Source: an uncultured beta proteobacterium
GTDB lineage: Bacteria > Pseudomonadota > Gammaproteobacteria > Burkholderiales > Burkholderiaceae
Assembly: GCA_903909925.1 (NCBI GenBank)
Contig: CAIVXR010000061.1
Coordinates: 1 to 7,140, forward strand
Direction of reading: 5' to 3'
DNA: 7,140 nt
Program-made: the position numbers and the translations under genes
Notes under the pieces: generated by a model
What the model was told of the DNA's origin: nothing
Seen by the model: the letters and a program-made list of their open reading frames with translations, nothing else
Database searches by the model: none
Shown here: piece by piece, positions 5,978 to 7,140 of the stretch
How the letters are laid out: each line of letters opens with the position of its first letter
Numbering within the stretch: the stretch's first letter is position 1

Positions 5978-6584
5978 CGACCAGGCCCAATAAGGCAGAT
6001 ATGCCTGCATGTCTTACACCTTCATTAAGCTCTTTTTCATAGCAGCGTAAATCTAATATCTGAAATTCTTGAGTGAGTTCTCGAATCATTTCTTCCGTAT
6101 AGAGGTGATCGATTAAAGATGGGCCACCTGTTTTGTACTCTAGCTGCTTTAGCGTATAACCTTGCAATATGAAGATGCCACCAGGCATTAATGCTCGATA
6201 TGCTTGCTGAAAGATGCGGGCCCGCATTTGCGGCTCAGCAAACTGAATAAAAATCCCAATCACCGCATCATAGGTATTTTCTTGCCAGTCAAAGCCATCA
6301 GTATCTGATAGTGAATAGGCGATTTCTACTTGATTGTCTTTGGCAAACTGCTTTGCTTTTTCCAAAGCAATGTTAGAGACATCAAAGCCAACTACTTGCA
6401 TCCCCTGCTTCGCCAACCAAACGCCATTGCGACCCTCGCCATCTGCAATACAGAGAACTTTTTGATTCGGCTTTAAGTGGGCTTTAGCTTGCAGAGCAAG
6501 ATATTCATTTGGCTCCTTGCCAAAGATAAACTCTTGCTTATTAAAGCGTTGGTTCCAGAACTCTTTAGCGTCATCAAAGTTCAT
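5967..6584 (-). CDS. Class I SAM-dependent methyltransferase, TehB-like, substrate unknown
   Basis: From the ATG at 6584 the product has 205 residues and begins MNFDDAKEFWNQRF, a common start for small proteobacterial methyltransferases of this group. The SAM site shows motif I VLCIADGEGRNG (43-54), the ribose-binding acid Asp68 in VVGFDVS, YDAVIGIF (105-112), and the post-motif ALMPGG (131-136) before strand 5. No membrane segment or signal is seen, so it is probably cytosolic. The substrate cannot be told. TehB-like enzymes include tellurite and thiol/xenobiotic methylators, but nothing here fixes the choice. A TTG at 6626 would add 14 residues and overlap metZ by 20 bases. The ATG, 22 bases after the metZ stop with only a weak GTGAG upstream, is preferred. 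It probably shares a transcript with metZ and ends convergently with modC. Confidence 0.85.
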   Translation of the reverse strand: MNFDDAKEFWNQRFNKQEFIFGKEPNEYLALQAKAHLKPNQKVLCIADGEGRNGVWLAKQGMQVVGFDVSNIALEKAKQFAKDNQVEIAYSLSDTDGFDWQENTYDAVIGIFIQFAEPQMRARIFQQAYRALMPGGIFILQGYTLKQLEYKTGGPSLIDHLYTEEMIRELTQEFQILDLRCYEKELNEGVRHAGISALLGLVAKK

Positions 6585-6606
6585 GTACTCACTTTGATGA
6601 ACTTGG

Positions 6607-7140
6607 TTATTTTTTGAGTCCGCCAATGAGATCGCTCTTTAAATCATTGATGTTTTCAAGACCAACTGCAATGCGTACCAAGCCATCAGTTATCCCTGCA
6701 GCCTCTCTTGCTTCAGGAGATACACGGCAATGAGTAGTCGTCGCTGGATTGGTAATCGTTGTACGCGTATCACCCAAGTTTGCAGTAATGGAGCACAGCT
6801 TAGTTTGGTTGATTAATTTAAAGGCTGCCTTCTTGCCGCCTTTGAGGGTAAAAGACACAATTGCACCCCCTGCTTTTTGTTGGCGTTTTGCCAAAGCATG
6901 CTGAGGATGAGAAGGAAGGCCAGGATGGTAAACGCGTTCAACGCCAGGCTGCTTTTCTAGCCACTGGGCTAGGGCAAGCGCATTCTGACTCTGTTGCTTC
7001 ATACGTAACTCAAGAGTCTCTAACCCTTTTAGAAATACCCAGGCATTAAATGCAGACATAGTTGGGCCCGCTGTCCTTACATAAGGGAACACTTTACCCA
7101 TTACGAAGTCTTTACTGCCTACAATCGCACCGCCAACTAC
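6607..7140 (-). CDS. metZ: MetZ-type O-succinylhomoserine sulfhydrylase, C-terminal part, partial at right edge
   Basis: This PLP enzyme of the Cys/Met metabolism family makes homocysteine from an O-acyl-homoserine and sulfide. The visible 177 codons start within VVGGAIVGSKDFV and run on with RTAGPTMSAFNAWVFLKGLE, RVYHPGLPSHPQHALAKRQQ, GGAIVSFTLKGG and ITANLGDTRTTITNPATTTH. They end near LVRIAVGLENINDL, whose Arg should bind the substrate carboxylate. The PLP-binding lysine should be just outside the right edge. The frame is open to the edge, so the methionine at 7099-7101 is internal. The wording matches MetZ better than MetB or MetY, but O-acetylhomoserine use cannot be excluded. One oddity is TTTHCR, where Gly or Ala normally follows the His. 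The methyltransferase follows after 22 bases. Confidence 0.88.
   Translation of the reverse strand, partial: VVGGAIVGSKDFVMGKVFPYVRTAGPTMSAFNAWVFLKGLETLELRMKQQSQNALALAQWLEKQPGVERVYHPGLPSHPQHALAKRQQKAGGAIVSFTLKGGKKAAFKLINQTKLCSITANLGDTRTTITNPATTTHCRVSPEAREAAGITDGLVRIAVGLENINDLKSDLIGGLKK

Noticed and set aside
6585..6626. TTG start for the methyltransferase at 6626
   Set aside because: It would overlap metZ by 20 bases. The ATG at 6584 gives the usual N-terminus MNFDDAKEFWNQRF.

Overview
This window is most likely a chromosomal piece of a low-to-mid GC betaproteobacterium. It carries a periplasmic thiosulfate-oxidation (Sox) operon next to a molybdate ABC transporter. The gene order arsR-soxC-soxD-soxY-soxZ-soxA, the MetZ-type sulfhydrylase and the moderate base composition suggest Burkholderiales, perhaps a freshwater Polynucleobacter-like organism. 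That placement is inferred from gene content and style; no database search was made.

Layout. From about 4111 down to the left edge, six minus-strand genes form one tight transcription unit: an ArsR/SmtB-type repressor (3776-4111), soxC (2362-3762), soxD (1281-2378, overlapping soxC), soxY (761-1213), soxZ (396-704) and the 5' part of soxA (1-351). The soxA frame has an in-frame TGA at codon 76, but clear SoxA sequence continues in the same frame to the edge. SoxX and SoxB would be expected further left. On the plus strand, divergent from arsR, lie modB (4218-4871) and modC (4871-5977), joined by a one-base stop/start overlap. No modA lies in the window. Convergent to modC, and overlapping its last 11 bases, is a class I SAM-dependent methyltransferase (5967-6584, minus). 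It is preceded on the same strand by the 3' part of metZ (6607-7140, running off the right edge).

How the genes fit together. SoxYZ carries the sulfur substrate on the C-terminal cysteine of SoxY, and SoxA (with SoxX) loads thiosulfate onto it. SoxC, a molybdenum enzyme of the sulfite oxidase family, works with the diheme cytochrome SoxD to oxidise the bound sulfane sulfur. ModBC would import the molybdate needed for the SoxC cofactor. The roughly 106-base region between arsR and modB holds a 28-bp, 13-2-13 imperfect palindrome right upstream of arsR. It has the geometry of an ArsR/SmtB operator. The inferred picture is that a thiol-rich ArsR repressor controls its own sox operon and possibly the divergent molybdate transporter, linking sulfur oxidation to molybdenum supply. 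The two most notable points are the TGA in soxA and this shared sox/mod control region.
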